Shown here in pieces: positions 42,655 through 50,742 of a stretch of DNA of 64,000 bases. Below the pieces are notes generated by a model that ran no database searches, was not told the origin of the DNA, and saw nothing but the letters and a program-made list of their open reading frames with translations. The stretch is from Mycobacterium sp. SMC-2 (GTDB lineage Bacteria > Actinomycetota > Actinomycetes > Mycobacteriales > Mycobacteriaceae): the NCBI RefSeq assembly GCF_025263485.1, contig NZ_CP079863.1, forward strand, positions 1,488,001-1,552,000, given 5' to 3'. How positions within the stretch are numbered: position 1 is the stretch's first letter; each line of letters begins with the position of its first letter. Made by a program: the position numbers and the translations under genes.

Positions 42655-43605
42655 TCAACGATGTGCGCACGTGTCGCCCCCGGCGCGATCGGCGACGGTT
42701 CTGATCTCTTCGATGATGCTGGGCCACAGCGGCTTTGGCAGGTCATGGCCCATACCCGGCAGGAGCACCAGCGTCGCGTCGGGAATGGCCTCGGCTATCG
42801 CGCGTCCGCCTGCGCAACGGATCAGCCGGTCGTCCCGGCCGTGCAGGACGACGGCGGGGATGCGCAATCTGGCGAGGTCAGGTCGGCGGTCGGTGTGGGC
42901 CAGCATCGCGGCGGCTTGGCGGGCCCGCGCGGCCGGATCGAATCCTCCCCGGGCATACATCAGTTCGCCGAGGTGACGCAGCCAGGCTTCGTCACGGGGA
43001 TAGCCGGGCGAACCGATGACGCGGTGCTGGCGCACGAGCCGTTCGCCCGCCTCGGCGGGTCCGCGCGGTGGTTGTCCACCCAGCACGCCGGGAACGGTCC
43101 GCGAGAGGCGCAGCATGGTCATCACGCTCAGCCGACCGATGTCCGGTGACGGCGTCGCGCTGACGCAGGTGAGCGAGCGGACTCGCGTGGGGTGGTCGAT
43201 GGCCAGTGTCTGCGCGATCATGGCGCCCATCGAGTGCCCCACGATGTGAGCAGAGGCCCAGCCCAGCGCGTCGAGGACGGCGGCCGCGTCCTTGGCCATG
43301 TCCTCGAGCCCGTAGGGGGGGGCGCCCGGATCGCGCCGTGCCCTCCGCCGGGACGGAGCCCGAACCCCGTCCAGGTGGGTCGACCGACCCGAATCGCGGT
43401 TGTCAAACCGTGCGACGTGAAATCCGTTCCGTAGCAAGGCCGCACAGAATTCGTCGTGCCAATAATGCTTGTCGGCCGCGAGGCCGCTGATCAACAGCAA
43501 CGGTTCCCCGACGCGGCCGATGCACTCGTAACAGAGGTGAATACCGTTGCGGTGGACGGTGAATTCCCGCATAGGCGGCGAGAGACTGGCCGGTCGGCTA
43601 CTCAC
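42655..43605 (-). CDS. Alpha/beta hydrolase
   Basis: Serine hydrolase of 316 residues: HYWHDEFCAALLRNGFHVARFDNRDSGRS after the oxyanion loop LLLISGLAAD, nucleophile elbow GHSMGAMIAQ, acid in HGRDDRL and histidine in MGHDLP. GTG at 43605 overlaps the nitroreductase stop by GTGA, so it is coupled to that gene; the ATG at 43572 is an alternative. The fold does not define the substrate. Confidence 0.88.
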   Translation of the reverse strand: MSSRPASLSPPMREFTVHRNGIHLCYECIGRVGEPLLLISGLAADKHYWHDEFCAALLRNGFHVARFDNRDSGRSTHLDGVRAPSRRRARRDPGAPPYGLEDMAKDAAAVLDALGWASAHIVGHSMGAMIAQTLAIDHPTRVRSLTCVSATPSPDIGRLSVMTMLRLSRTVPGVLGGQPPRGPAEAGERLVRQHRVIGSPGYPRDEAWLRHLGELMYARGGFDPAARARQAAAMLAHTDRRPDLARLRIPAVVLHGRDDRLIRCAGGRAIAEAIPDATLVLLPGMGHDLPKPLWPSIIEEIRTVADRAGGDTCAHR

Positions 43606-44606
43606 CCGATGCGCGCTAATTGCTCAGACTCCTTCGACCATTCCACCACGCGGGAAAGCCTCCGCCGCGGGGTTGGCGGCAACGGATCGACGTTGACCGG
43701 CACCCAGCCCACCCGGATCAGCATCTGTGGATATCCGTCGACGCCGAACACGTTGGAGCGGACCGCTTCCCGGGTGGTCGGGATCTCCAGGGGTTCGGTG
43801 ATCGGGCAACTCGCCAGTCCCAACCTCGTCGCGGTCAGCAGTACCGCGCTGGCCGCTTCGCCGGCGCGGAGCTGAGCCAGACGGTCGTCGGCCTCGGTGC
43901 CCAGCGCCAGGATGGCGGCGTTGTCTGCGGCGGGCGAGGCTCCCAGCGGCTGCGCCAGCCCGGGTCCGGCGAAGATGCGGCCGGGTATCCGCACACTGCA
44001 GTCGTGCTCCGGGATATTGCGGGACGGGACACCCGCCCTCGAGCCGTACCGCCCGCTCCACATGGTGAGCTCGACGAGGTAGTCACGGTTGGTGGCGTGA
44101 TTCCGCGCAGCTTGCTTCACGATCTTGGTCAGCTTGTCCATGGCGTCGACCGGGCGCAAGATGACCCCCATCCGGGTGGCGAGATCAACCATCGCGGCGA
44201 TGTCACTCGCCGGCACCGGAGAGGCGCCGTAAATTCGCCGATCAGACCGGCGTCGCGAGATCCCCTCCGCCAGCGCGACATCGGTGTGATCGGGGGTACG
44301 GGGGGACACCTCGATGGCCGCGAGGTGGCTGGGGTCATCCGGGTCGGGTAGGCGATGCACCTCGGCATGCCACCCCGTCGCCGCTAACGCGACGACGCAA
44401 TGGTTCAGCGTCGCACCGCAGCTCAGCATCGCGTCACGGCCGTCCGGGTCGGTGTTGGGCAACTGGACGCGCGGGTCGGAGTAGAGGTGCAGGCTCGTTC
44501 GGTCCACCCGCCACCGCCAGGGTTGCGTGTTGTAGATGGAAGGCGCCCGGGTGGCCAGTGTGAGGACCGCGTTGAGCGTCTCGGCATCGGGGAATTGAGT
44601 GCTCAT
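43602..44606 (-). CDS. Acg-type nitroreductase family protein
   Basis: Protein of 334 residues with the N terminus LTLATRAPSIYNTQPWRWRVD, the mark of the Acg family (H37Rv Rv2032, Rv3127, Rv3131), which are FMN-binding nitroreductase-fold proteins induced in hypoxia or NO and often thought to store flavin rather than turn over. C-terminal PLEIPTTREAVRSNVF and PQMLIRVGW also fit. ATG at 44606; divergent from the regulator at 44750. The region between holds a striking AT palindrome. Confidence 0.9.
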   Translation of the reverse strand: MSTQFPDAETLNAVLTLATRAPSIYNTQPWRWRVDRTSLHLYSDPRVQLPNTDPDGRDAMLSCGATLNHCVVALAATGWHAEVHRLPDPDDPSHLAAIEVSPRTPDHTDVALAEGISRRRSDRRIYGASPVPASDIAAMVDLATRMGVILRPVDAMDKLTKIVKQAARNHATNRDYLVELTMWSGRYGSRAGVPSRNIPEHDCSVRIPGRIFAGPGLAQPLGASPAADNAAILALGTEADDRLAQLRAGEAASAVLLTATRLGLASCPITEPLEIPTTREAVRSNVFGVDGYPQMLIRVGWVPVNVDPLPPTPRRRLSRVVEWSKESEQLARIG

Positions 44607-44661
44607 GGCTGGGGCCTTCCCTGCTCGGACCCGGTAACGACTTAGCCTGACGACCAGGTGT

Positions 44662-44679
44662 TATTATTAATGAATAATA
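44662..44679. promoter_or_regulatory. AT-only palindrome between divergent nitroreductase and regulator
   Basis: TATTATT-AATG-AATAATA, seven-base perfect arms, in a 30-base patch almost free of G and C, unusual for this genome. It is 56 bases before the nitroreductase ATG and 71 before the regulator GTG. A likely operator of the cysteine-bearing regulator. Confidence 0.6.
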
Positions 44680-44749
44680 TCCTTTAAATAGGTAAAAAGC
44701 AACAGGTCGAGAGGACGTATGGGTGGACGACCACTAAGGGGACGGGGCC

Positions 44750-45460
44750 GTGCAGCCGCACCGCGCGGGTCGCAACCGGCAGCGCCAACGCGTTCTTGAA
44801 CTGGTGCGTGAACACGACGAGCCGGTCGACGCGGCCGAACTCGCCGCCCGGTTGGGACTGCACAAGACGACGGTGCGTTTCCACCTCGACGCGTTGTGTG
44901 GTGACGGAGTCGTCGAGCGCATCCGGATCGCGCGGGCCGGTGTCGGTCGTCCCCGCACCGGGTACCTCGCGGTGCGGGAGCGCTTGGACTATCGCACCCT
45001 GGCCGAGATCTTGGCGCTCGAACTGGGCGACACCGTCGCCGAGCGTCGTCGCCGCGCCGAAGCCGCCGGGCGGCGATGGGCCGACCGCACCATGAGTGAC
45101 GATGCGGCGAGACAACAGGTTTCAGACGGCGCCGAACCCAGGACGGCCCTCGAGGAGCGAGCGTCGATGATTGCGAAAGTTTTTGACCGGATGGGATTCG
45201 GTCCCGAGCTCACCCAGCCGGAAACATCGACGAGCGGCGAGCAGCGGACCATCCAGCTACACAGCTGCCCGGTCCGGGATCTGGCCCGCGCGCATCCCGA
45301 GGTGGCATGCGCCATGCACCACGGAATGCTGCGCGGCCTGCTCGCGAATGCTGCTGCCCGCAAGGGTGATTCAGCTTCTTCACGTTCGGTGATGCGGGCC
45401 GAGCTCGAACCTTTCGTCGAACCCGAACTGTGCCTTGCCCGGGTGATCGCGCATGACTGA
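44750..45460 (+). CDS. Winged-helix regulator with C-terminal cysteines (COG2345/SufR-like), paired with truncated hemoglobin
   Basis: Regulator of 236 residues, paralogous to the one at 39773. DNA-binding region: VDAAELAARLGLHKTTVRFHLDALCGDG with wing GRPRTGYLAV. C-terminal region: CPVRDLARAHPEVACAMHHGMLRGL (two cysteines 14 apart, as in the paralog) and a third in PELCLARV. An iron-sulfur or heme sensing role is inferred. GTG start with GGGGACGGGG upstream. Overlaps the truncated hemoglobin gene by eight bases. Confidence 0.85.
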   Translation: MQPHRAGRNRQRQRVLELVREHDEPVDAAELAARLGLHKTTVRFHLDALCGDGVVERIRIARAGVGRPRTGYLAVRERLDYRTLAEILALELGDTVAERRRRAEAAGRRWADRTMSDDAARQQVSDGAEPRTALEERASMIAKVFDRMGFGPELTQPETSTSGEQRTIQLHSCPVRDLARAHPEVACAMHHGMLRGLLANAAARKGDSASSRSVMRAELEPFVEPELCLARVIAHD

Positions 45461-45890
45461 CTCGCACGCGCAGGCCGGTCAAGCGGTCGCCGACCTCGCC
45501 GACCGCTCCGATATCGAGGCGCTGTTGCGCCGGTTCTACGGCCGGGTGATGCTCGACGACACCCTTGGCGAGCCGTTCGCCGAGTTGCGCGACAGGGGCC
45601 TGGACTCGCACATTCCGGTGATGGCCGACTTCTGGGAGACCGCGCTCTTCGGTGCCGGACTCTACCGCGGCAGCGCGTTGCGGGCCCACCGGCATGTCCA
45701 TCACCGAACTCCGTTGAGCGGCCGGCACTTTGTGCGATGGCTGGTGGTGTGGAACGACACGGTCGATGCGATGTTCGAGGGGCCCATCGCCGAGCGCGCG
45801 AAGACCCAGGGCGCCAGGATCGCCTGGGCCATGCACCGACGACTAACGGGCACGGACACGCCGGAACTGGACGCCCTGATCGCACGCTGA
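45453..45890 (+). CDS. Group III truncated hemoglobin
   Basis: Heme protein of 145 residues. DLADRSDIEALLRRFYGRVMLDD and PFAELRDRGLDSHIPVMADFWETALFG are the conserved start of group III truncated hemoglobins; the RAHRHVHHRTPLSGRHFVRWL segment contains the candidate heme-proximal histidine. Such proteins bind O2 or NO and are linked to NO stress in some bacteria. It is coupled to the preceding regulator by an eight-base overlap, as expected for a sensor and its target. Confidence 0.9.
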   Translation: MTDSHAQAGQAVADLADRSDIEALLRRFYGRVMLDDTLGEPFAELRDRGLDSHIPVMADFWETALFGAGLYRGSALRAHRHVHHRTPLSGRHFVRWLVVWNDTVDAMFEGPIAERAKTQGARIAWAMHRRLTGTDTPELDALIAR

Positions 45891-45930
45891 ACTGGTGCCG
45901 CCGGCGACGTGTACGGGCGCCCGTCCCGAA

Positions 45931-46629
45931 CTAACGGTCCCTTCTGCCCAGGGTCCGCGACGGCCGCGCGACGAGCAGCGCCTGCCGCGAACCGCGAAGC
46001 TCCGCCGCGAGGTCGTGCTCGAGCGCCGGAACTTCCAATCCCCGGCGGCGCAACTGTCGATCGAGCGCCGCGATGAACAGGCCCTCACCCTTACGGCGGC
46101 ATCCCAGGACGGCCCGTTCGTTCATGACGTCGCGAGTGAGGGCGGCGGCCGGACAGGCCGCGACCACCTCCAGCGAGGCCCGCATATCCAACGTGCTGGT
46201 CACCCCACACGATGGCGAGGCGCCGATCCCGACCACGCCGGCGACCGTGATCCCGGAACGCTCGTAGTCGGCGACGTCGCGAACGACCCGCCGTGCCAGT
46301 CGCCGATAGACGAGGCGGGTCCAGAGCATGAACGCGCGCAGCAATGGACCGCGGAGCGGATACAGCAAGCCTCCCTTGGAGGAGTACAGGAGCAGGCTGT
46401 GGGGCTTGAGTACCCCGCCCCACGCCAGCCGCTCGGGGCACGGCAGCTGGTGGATCCCGTAACCCGCGCTGATCAGCTCCTCGACCGCCTCCGGCACGGC
46501 GCCAGGTCGCGTTGCGCCGCCGGCGTAACGCGTGTTCTCGTTCAGCAGACAGTGCGAGACGAGCACAACGCGCCGGCCGCGCTCGTCACGAAGTTGGTCG
46601 AGCAGCAGCTCCGGTCGTCTGCCACGCAT
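45931..46629 (-). CDS. DUF523-related cysteine-motif protein
   Basis: Protein of 232 residues. VSHCLLNENTRYAGG, LPCPERLAWGG and GIGASPSCGVTST give three conserved cysteines at positions that in DUF523 (TudS-type) proteins bind a [4Fe-4S] cluster used in desulfuration. It differs from short DUF523 proteins by a hydrophobic insertion (LLRAFMLWTRLVYRRL). ATG at 46629. Convergent with the truncated hemoglobin, separated by 40 bases. Activity unknown; a sulfur or iron-sulfur role is inferred. Confidence 0.72.
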   Translation of the reverse strand: MRGRRPELLLDQLRDERGRRVVLVSHCLLNENTRYAGGATRPGAVPEAVEELISAGYGIHQLPCPERLAWGGVLKPHSLLLYSSKGGLLYPLRGPLLRAFMLWTRLVYRRLARRVVRDVADYERSGITVAGVVGIGASPSCGVTSTLDMRASLEVVAACPAAALTRDVMNERAVLGCRRKGEGLFIAALDRQLRRRGLEVPALEHDLAAELRGSRQALLVARPSRTLGRRDR

Positions 46630-46714
46630 ACCGAGAGCATCGACATTCGCTCGACCATTCAGTAGGGGCCAAGGTCACCGAAGGCCGATTCCCCGATCAA
46701 CGGGTGAGAAAAGT

Positions 46715-48064
46715 TCAGGACCAGGGGCCGGGGAAGTGGCCGTCCTGGTCTTGCACCATCACGATGTCCTTGCAATCGCCGTTCAGCGCCGCGGCATTCT
46801 CGCCGCGGCATACCAGAGTCCAGCCCGATATCCGCGCGAACGGGCGGACGGACCAGGTGGTGGCAACCGGATCGGTGGCGGGCAGCGCCAGGACGGCAAA
46901 CGTATTGCCGGCCTTGGTGATGTAGAGGTGGTCTTCGAAGAACGCCACCTTGGCGATCGACATCTGCTTCGCCTCATCCCGCGTCTTCAAGAAATCCCAC
47001 TGCTGGCTGCGCAGGTTCCACACCCCGAAGCCGAACGGCGAGTTGTCCGAATCATGGCCGTCGACAAACAGTTTCCCGTCGGACAACGTCGCGGACAGCC
47101 CGCCACCGGGGATGCGATCGGAGTCGCCGATCTTGATGACGGCCTTCGCGTTCAGGTCGTAGAACATGGTCGACCGCACCGGCGGATTGTAGGAATCCCA
47201 GTGCGTGATCTTCACCAGTTTGTCTGGCCCGTCGGATAATTCGGCGTCCACGCTGCCGATGTCGTTGTCCTGATAGATGGTCTCTCCGTTGGGCCGGCGC
47301 AGCTCGGCGCCCGAGGTCTTGGCGGGGTCGGTGTTGCGCTGGAACGCAAGGACGTCCTGCCAGGCGCGTGCGGATTGCGGGTCGTTCCACGGCATCGACA
47401 GGTCGGCGCCGGAAAGGAGCACGGTCCGCGGCGGCGAATTGGGGGCGTGCCCGTCGGTGAAGGCTTTGATCCACGCCACCCCCGCGGCGGTGGAGGACAG
47501 CCCCCAGTCCTGCGCCGGGGTCAACTTGAGGTCCGGGGCCGGCGGTTGCAGCTCTTTGGTGGTCAGCGGTTGGCCCGCCTTGGAGTCGAAGGCGTACGCG
47601 GTCGACTTGGTGACCTCCGGTTGTTGGGCTTGGGCGGTTTTGACGGTCGTGACGATGTAGACGACCTTCATGTCGTCGGCGGTGCCCGTCAGCGCGCACA
47701 TGGCGCCGACGAGGTTCTCGCCGGCGGCAACCGCCGGAACGGCCGGAGCGACGTATTGCCCGGTCTTCGGATCGAAGACTTTCGGGCGGATCTGCTCGAG
47801 TGCGGATTTGCCGAACGCAAATTTCTCGGGACAACCGAAGTACGCCGTTCCGCCATAGATTTTCCAATCCTTTTCCAGCGGACCCGTTATCGCCGCCGGC
47901 GAGGGAACGGAGCTGGTGGCGGTTTTCGACGAAGAGGTCGAGGTAGTCGGCGTCGCCGCGGGCGGGGAAGCGGTTTCCGAACAGGACGCGACCCCCAGGC
48001 AGGCGACCGACGCGACAAGGGCAAGCCCATATTTGGGCACGGTTTGCCCCGCAAACGCGCTCAT
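46715..48064 (-). CDS. Putative lipoprotein, function unknown
   Basis: Exported protein of 449 residues. A signal peptide with lipobox ends LGVASC (lipidated Cys28), followed by a Ser/Thr/Ala/Pro-rich linker and a large domain, mostly beta, with repeated blade-like pieces (KLFVDGHDSDNSPFGFGVWNL, DHLYITKAGNTFAVLAL) suggesting a propeller fold. ATG at 48064 after GGGGG; upstream GTG and TTG codons are in frame. I do not recognise a function. Confidence 0.82.
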   Translation of the reverse strand: MSAFAGQTVPKYGLALVASVACLGVASCSETASPPAATPTTSTSSSKTATSSVPSPAAITGPLEKDWKIYGGTAYFGCPEKFAFGKSALEQIRPKVFDPKTGQYVAPAVPAVAAGENLVGAMCALTGTADDMKVVYIVTTVKTAQAQQPEVTKSTAYAFDSKAGQPLTTKELQPPAPDLKLTPAQDWGLSSTAAGVAWIKAFTDGHAPNSPPRTVLLSGADLSMPWNDPQSARAWQDVLAFQRNTDPAKTSGAELRRPNGETIYQDNDIGSVDAELSDGPDKLVKITHWDSYNPPVRSTMFYDLNAKAVIKIGDSDRIPGGGLSATLSDGKLFVDGHDSDNSPFGFGVWNLRSQQWDFLKTRDEAKQMSIAKVAFFEDHLYITKAGNTFAVLALPATDPVATTWSVRPFARISGWTLVCRGENAAALNGDCKDIVMVQDQDGHFPGPWS

Positions 48065-48165
48065 CAACACCCCCGTTAAGTTCGTGTGACCAACGAGCGT
48101 AAAGCGGGCCGGGACCGACCGCGACTTGCGTCAGGCGTTCTTCGTCACACGGAGCCCCCGCCCGC

Positions 48166-49395
48166 CTATCGGTCGAACTCGATGGGCAGGCTCTTCGGGC
48201 CGCTCAGGCTCACCATCGGCTTCCACGGAACCGGCCCGGTGACGCGCGGGTTGAGCAGCCGGCCTGCGATGACGTTCAGCGCCTCGGCGAGCTCGCGCCG
48301 GGCCAGGTTGGCGCCCAGGCAGTAATGCACACCGCCGCCGAAGGTCAAGATCGGCGGCGCCGCCTCGCGCGTGATGTCCACCCGGTCCGGGTCGTCGTAC
48401 ACCGCCGGGTCACGGTTGGCCGCGGCGGTGTTCACCAGGACCATGGTGCCGGCGGGAAAGAGGTAGCCGTCGAGCTCGGCGTCCTCGGCCACCAGGCGAA
48501 CGGTTCCGCACGCGATCGGCGAGTGGCGCATGGTCTCCTCGACGGCGCGCATCGCCAGCTCGGGGTGCTCCTTGAGCAGGCCCCATTGCCCCGGGTGCTC
48601 GCAGAGGAGGTGCACCGAGGCGGCCACCTGGTTCCGGGTGGTGTCCGTCCCCGCCAGCAGCAGGCCGCCGGCCAGCATCCGCAGTTCCGCGGTGTTGAGC
48701 CGGTCGCCGTCGTCCTCGGCGCGAATCAGGTCGGAAAGCAGGTCATCGGTCAGGCTGTGCCGCCGCCGCGCCACCATGTCGTCGACGTAGTCGTCGAGTT
48801 CGCCCCACGCCCGCATCACGACAGGCTCGACCTCCCGGAGGTCGACGCTGAAGCTGAAGGCCTTGAAGACGTCGTCCGCCCACAACGAAAACTGTTGCCA
48901 GTCCTCGCGCGGAGCGCCGAGCAATGCGCAGATGATCGGGACCGGGTAGGGGCGCGCGAGGTCGGTGACGACGTCGCAGCGGCCCGCGTCGATGACGCTG
49001 TCGACGAGCTCGTTCATCACGTCGGCCATCGTGTCGTGCAGCCGCAGGGTCGCGCGGGGCGTGAACGCCTTGGACGTCAGGCTGCGCAGCCGATGGTGCG
49101 CGTCGCCCTCCAGACACAGCAGGCTGTTGGTCACCTTGTCCCACAGCGGGCCCGAGGTGACGCCCTGGACGAGCAGATTGATCCCGGGCGGGATCTGGAA
49201 CCGCGCGTCGCGAAGAACGGAGCGGACCAGGCGGTAGGAGAGGACTTCGGGTCCGTGCGGTCCGATGGCGACGGGAGCGCGCCGTTGCGCCGCCTGCAGG
49301 CGGGGATAGACGTCGGCCGGGGTTTCTTCGGGGCCGTAGTCCAGCGTCGGCAGATCGGCGTCGAAAACGCTTGTGGGAGCGGTACCGACGGTCAT
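48166..49395 (-). CDS. Cytochrome P450
   Basis: P450 monooxygenase of 409 residues. I-helix AGTDTTRNQVA, ExxR helix EETMRHSP, and heme loop FGGGVHYCLGANLAR with the thiolate cysteine. ATG at 49395 is supported by GAGGAG seven bases upstream. No ferredoxin gene adjoins it. The substrate is not predictable; the family number would require a nomenclature search. Confidence 0.93.
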   Translation of the reverse strand: MTVGTAPTSVFDADLPTLDYGPEETPADVYPRLQAAQRRAPVAIGPHGPEVLSYRLVRSVLRDARFQIPPGINLLVQGVTSGPLWDKVTNSLLCLEGDAHHRLRSLTSKAFTPRATLRLHDTMADVMNELVDSVIDAGRCDVVTDLARPYPVPIICALLGAPREDWQQFSLWADDVFKAFSFSVDLREVEPVVMRAWGELDDYVDDMVARRRHSLTDDLLSDLIRAEDDGDRLNTAELRMLAGGLLLAGTDTTRNQVAASVHLLCEHPGQWGLLKEHPELAMRAVEETMRHSPIACGTVRLVAEDAELDGYLFPAGTMVLVNTAAANRDPAVYDDPDRVDITREAAPPILTFGGGVHYCLGANLARRELAEALNVIAGRLLNPRVTGPVPWKPMVSLSGPKSLPIEFDR

Positions 49396-49548
49396 GAGGG
49401 TCTCCTCAAGGTCGCGCCGAGGTTCGCGACAACTTTCGCACAATGTATGGCCGAGCCGGGTTGAATGTCAACGACGGCGGCAGGCCCAACGGCGTCGGCC
49501 ATACAAAGCAGAACGTATGTGTGGCCACCGCCACCGCACCCGGGCGCG

Positions 49549-50742
49549 CTACCTGCGCTGCACAACGCGAAGCAGCTGGCCGCCGATCAGCGCCACGGCG
49601 AAGACGCCGCCGGTCACTCCCGAAATGAGCAGTGGCAGTTGGCCGTTAGAGCCCCACAAAAATCCCGCCCACAACCCCGCCACCAGCACGGCCAGTCCGA
49701 TGCCGCCCTGGAACACGCCCTGCGCGCTGGCCTGATGCTCCTGGTCGACCAGCCCGGAAATCCAGGCCTTCCCGACGCCGTCGGTGCACCCGGTGAACAT
49801 CCCGTAGGCGCCGATCAGCAGCCATGCCGTCACGGTGTCGGTGGTCAGTCCGAGGCCGATATAGCCGATCGCGAAGAATGCCAGGCCGAGGCCGAACAAC
49901 GCCGGCCTGCCGATGCGGTCGGCGAGCGCGCCGGCCGGGTAGCTCGCCAATGCATACACCGCGTTGTATCCGACATACGCCAGGATCACGCCCACCACCG
50001 AGAAGCCAATCTCGTTGAGGCGCAACAACAAGAGGGCGTCCGGAAAGTTCACCATACTGAAGACCACGAGTAGCGCAGTCACCCCCCAGTACGGTTGGGG
50101 CAACGAGCCCACGCCGGCCCACATCGACTGCCGCTGCGCTCGCGGAGCGTGACGGCCGCGCTCGCGCACCAGAAAGACGAGCGCCACGGACAGGACAGCG
50201 GGCACTATCGCGACATACAGCAACGGCGGGATGCGGTGGTCCAGCAGCTCGTAACCCGCCAGCCCGAGCAGCGGACCGAAGACGGCGCCAAAGGTGTCCA
50301 TCGCGCGGTGGAAGCCGAAGACCCGGCCACGCAGGGCGTCGTCCACGTCGTCCACCAGCAGTGCGTCGCGGGGCGCGCCGCGAACGCCCTTGCCCAGCCG
50401 ATCGACGACGCGACCGGCCAGCACCCCCGGCCACGCCGCGGCCGCCGCGATGATGACCTTCCCGAGCGCGGCCATCCCGTAACCGGTGGCGATCAACGGG
50501 CGCCGGGCAAACCTGTCGCCCAGCGGTCCCGCGGCGAGTTTTGTCAGCGACGCCGCGCCCTCGGCCGCGCCCTCGACGGCTCCCACCACCGACGGCGGCG
50601 CACCCAGCACGGCCGTCAGGTAGATCGGCAACAGCGGATATAACAGCTCACTGGCGGTGTCCTGCAGGAACGACACCCCGGAGAGCACCCGGACGTTGCG
50701 GGTGAGCCAGCGCGACCCCGAGGCGATTTCACTCTGGGGCAC
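49549..50742 (-). CDS. Major facilitator superfamily transporter
   Basis: Membrane protein of 397 residues with about twelve helices. The loop GPLGDRFARRPLIATGYG between helices 2 and 3 is the MFS signature, and GRVVDRLGKGVRGAPRDAL is seen in a group of bacterial efflux MFS proteins. The start overlaps the NYN gene by 14 bases, so the two are co-translated. Substrate unknown. Confidence 0.9.
   Translation of the reverse strand: MPQSEIASGSRWLTRNVRVLSGVSFLQDTASELLYPLLPIYLTAVLGAPPSVVGAVEGAAEGAASLTKLAAGPLGDRFARRPLIATGYGMAALGKVIIAAAAAWPGVLAGRVVDRLGKGVRGAPRDALLVDDVDDALRGRVFGFHRAMDTFGAVFGPLLGLAGYELLDHRIPPLLYVAIVPAVLSVALVFLVRERGRHAPRAQRQSMWAGVGSLPQPYWGVTALLVVFSMVNFPDALLLLRLNEIGFSVVGVILAYVGYNAVYALASYPAGALADRIGRPALFGLGLAFFAIGYIGLGLTTDTVTAWLLIGAYGMFTGCTDGVGKAWISGLVDQEHQASAQGVFQGGIGLAVLVAGLWAGFLWGSNGQLPLLISGVTGGVFAVALIGGQLLRVVQRR

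Noticed and set aside
49396..49548. Small gene upstream of the P450
   Set aside because: Short frames here are out of phase with each other and have no ribosome site or recognisable content.
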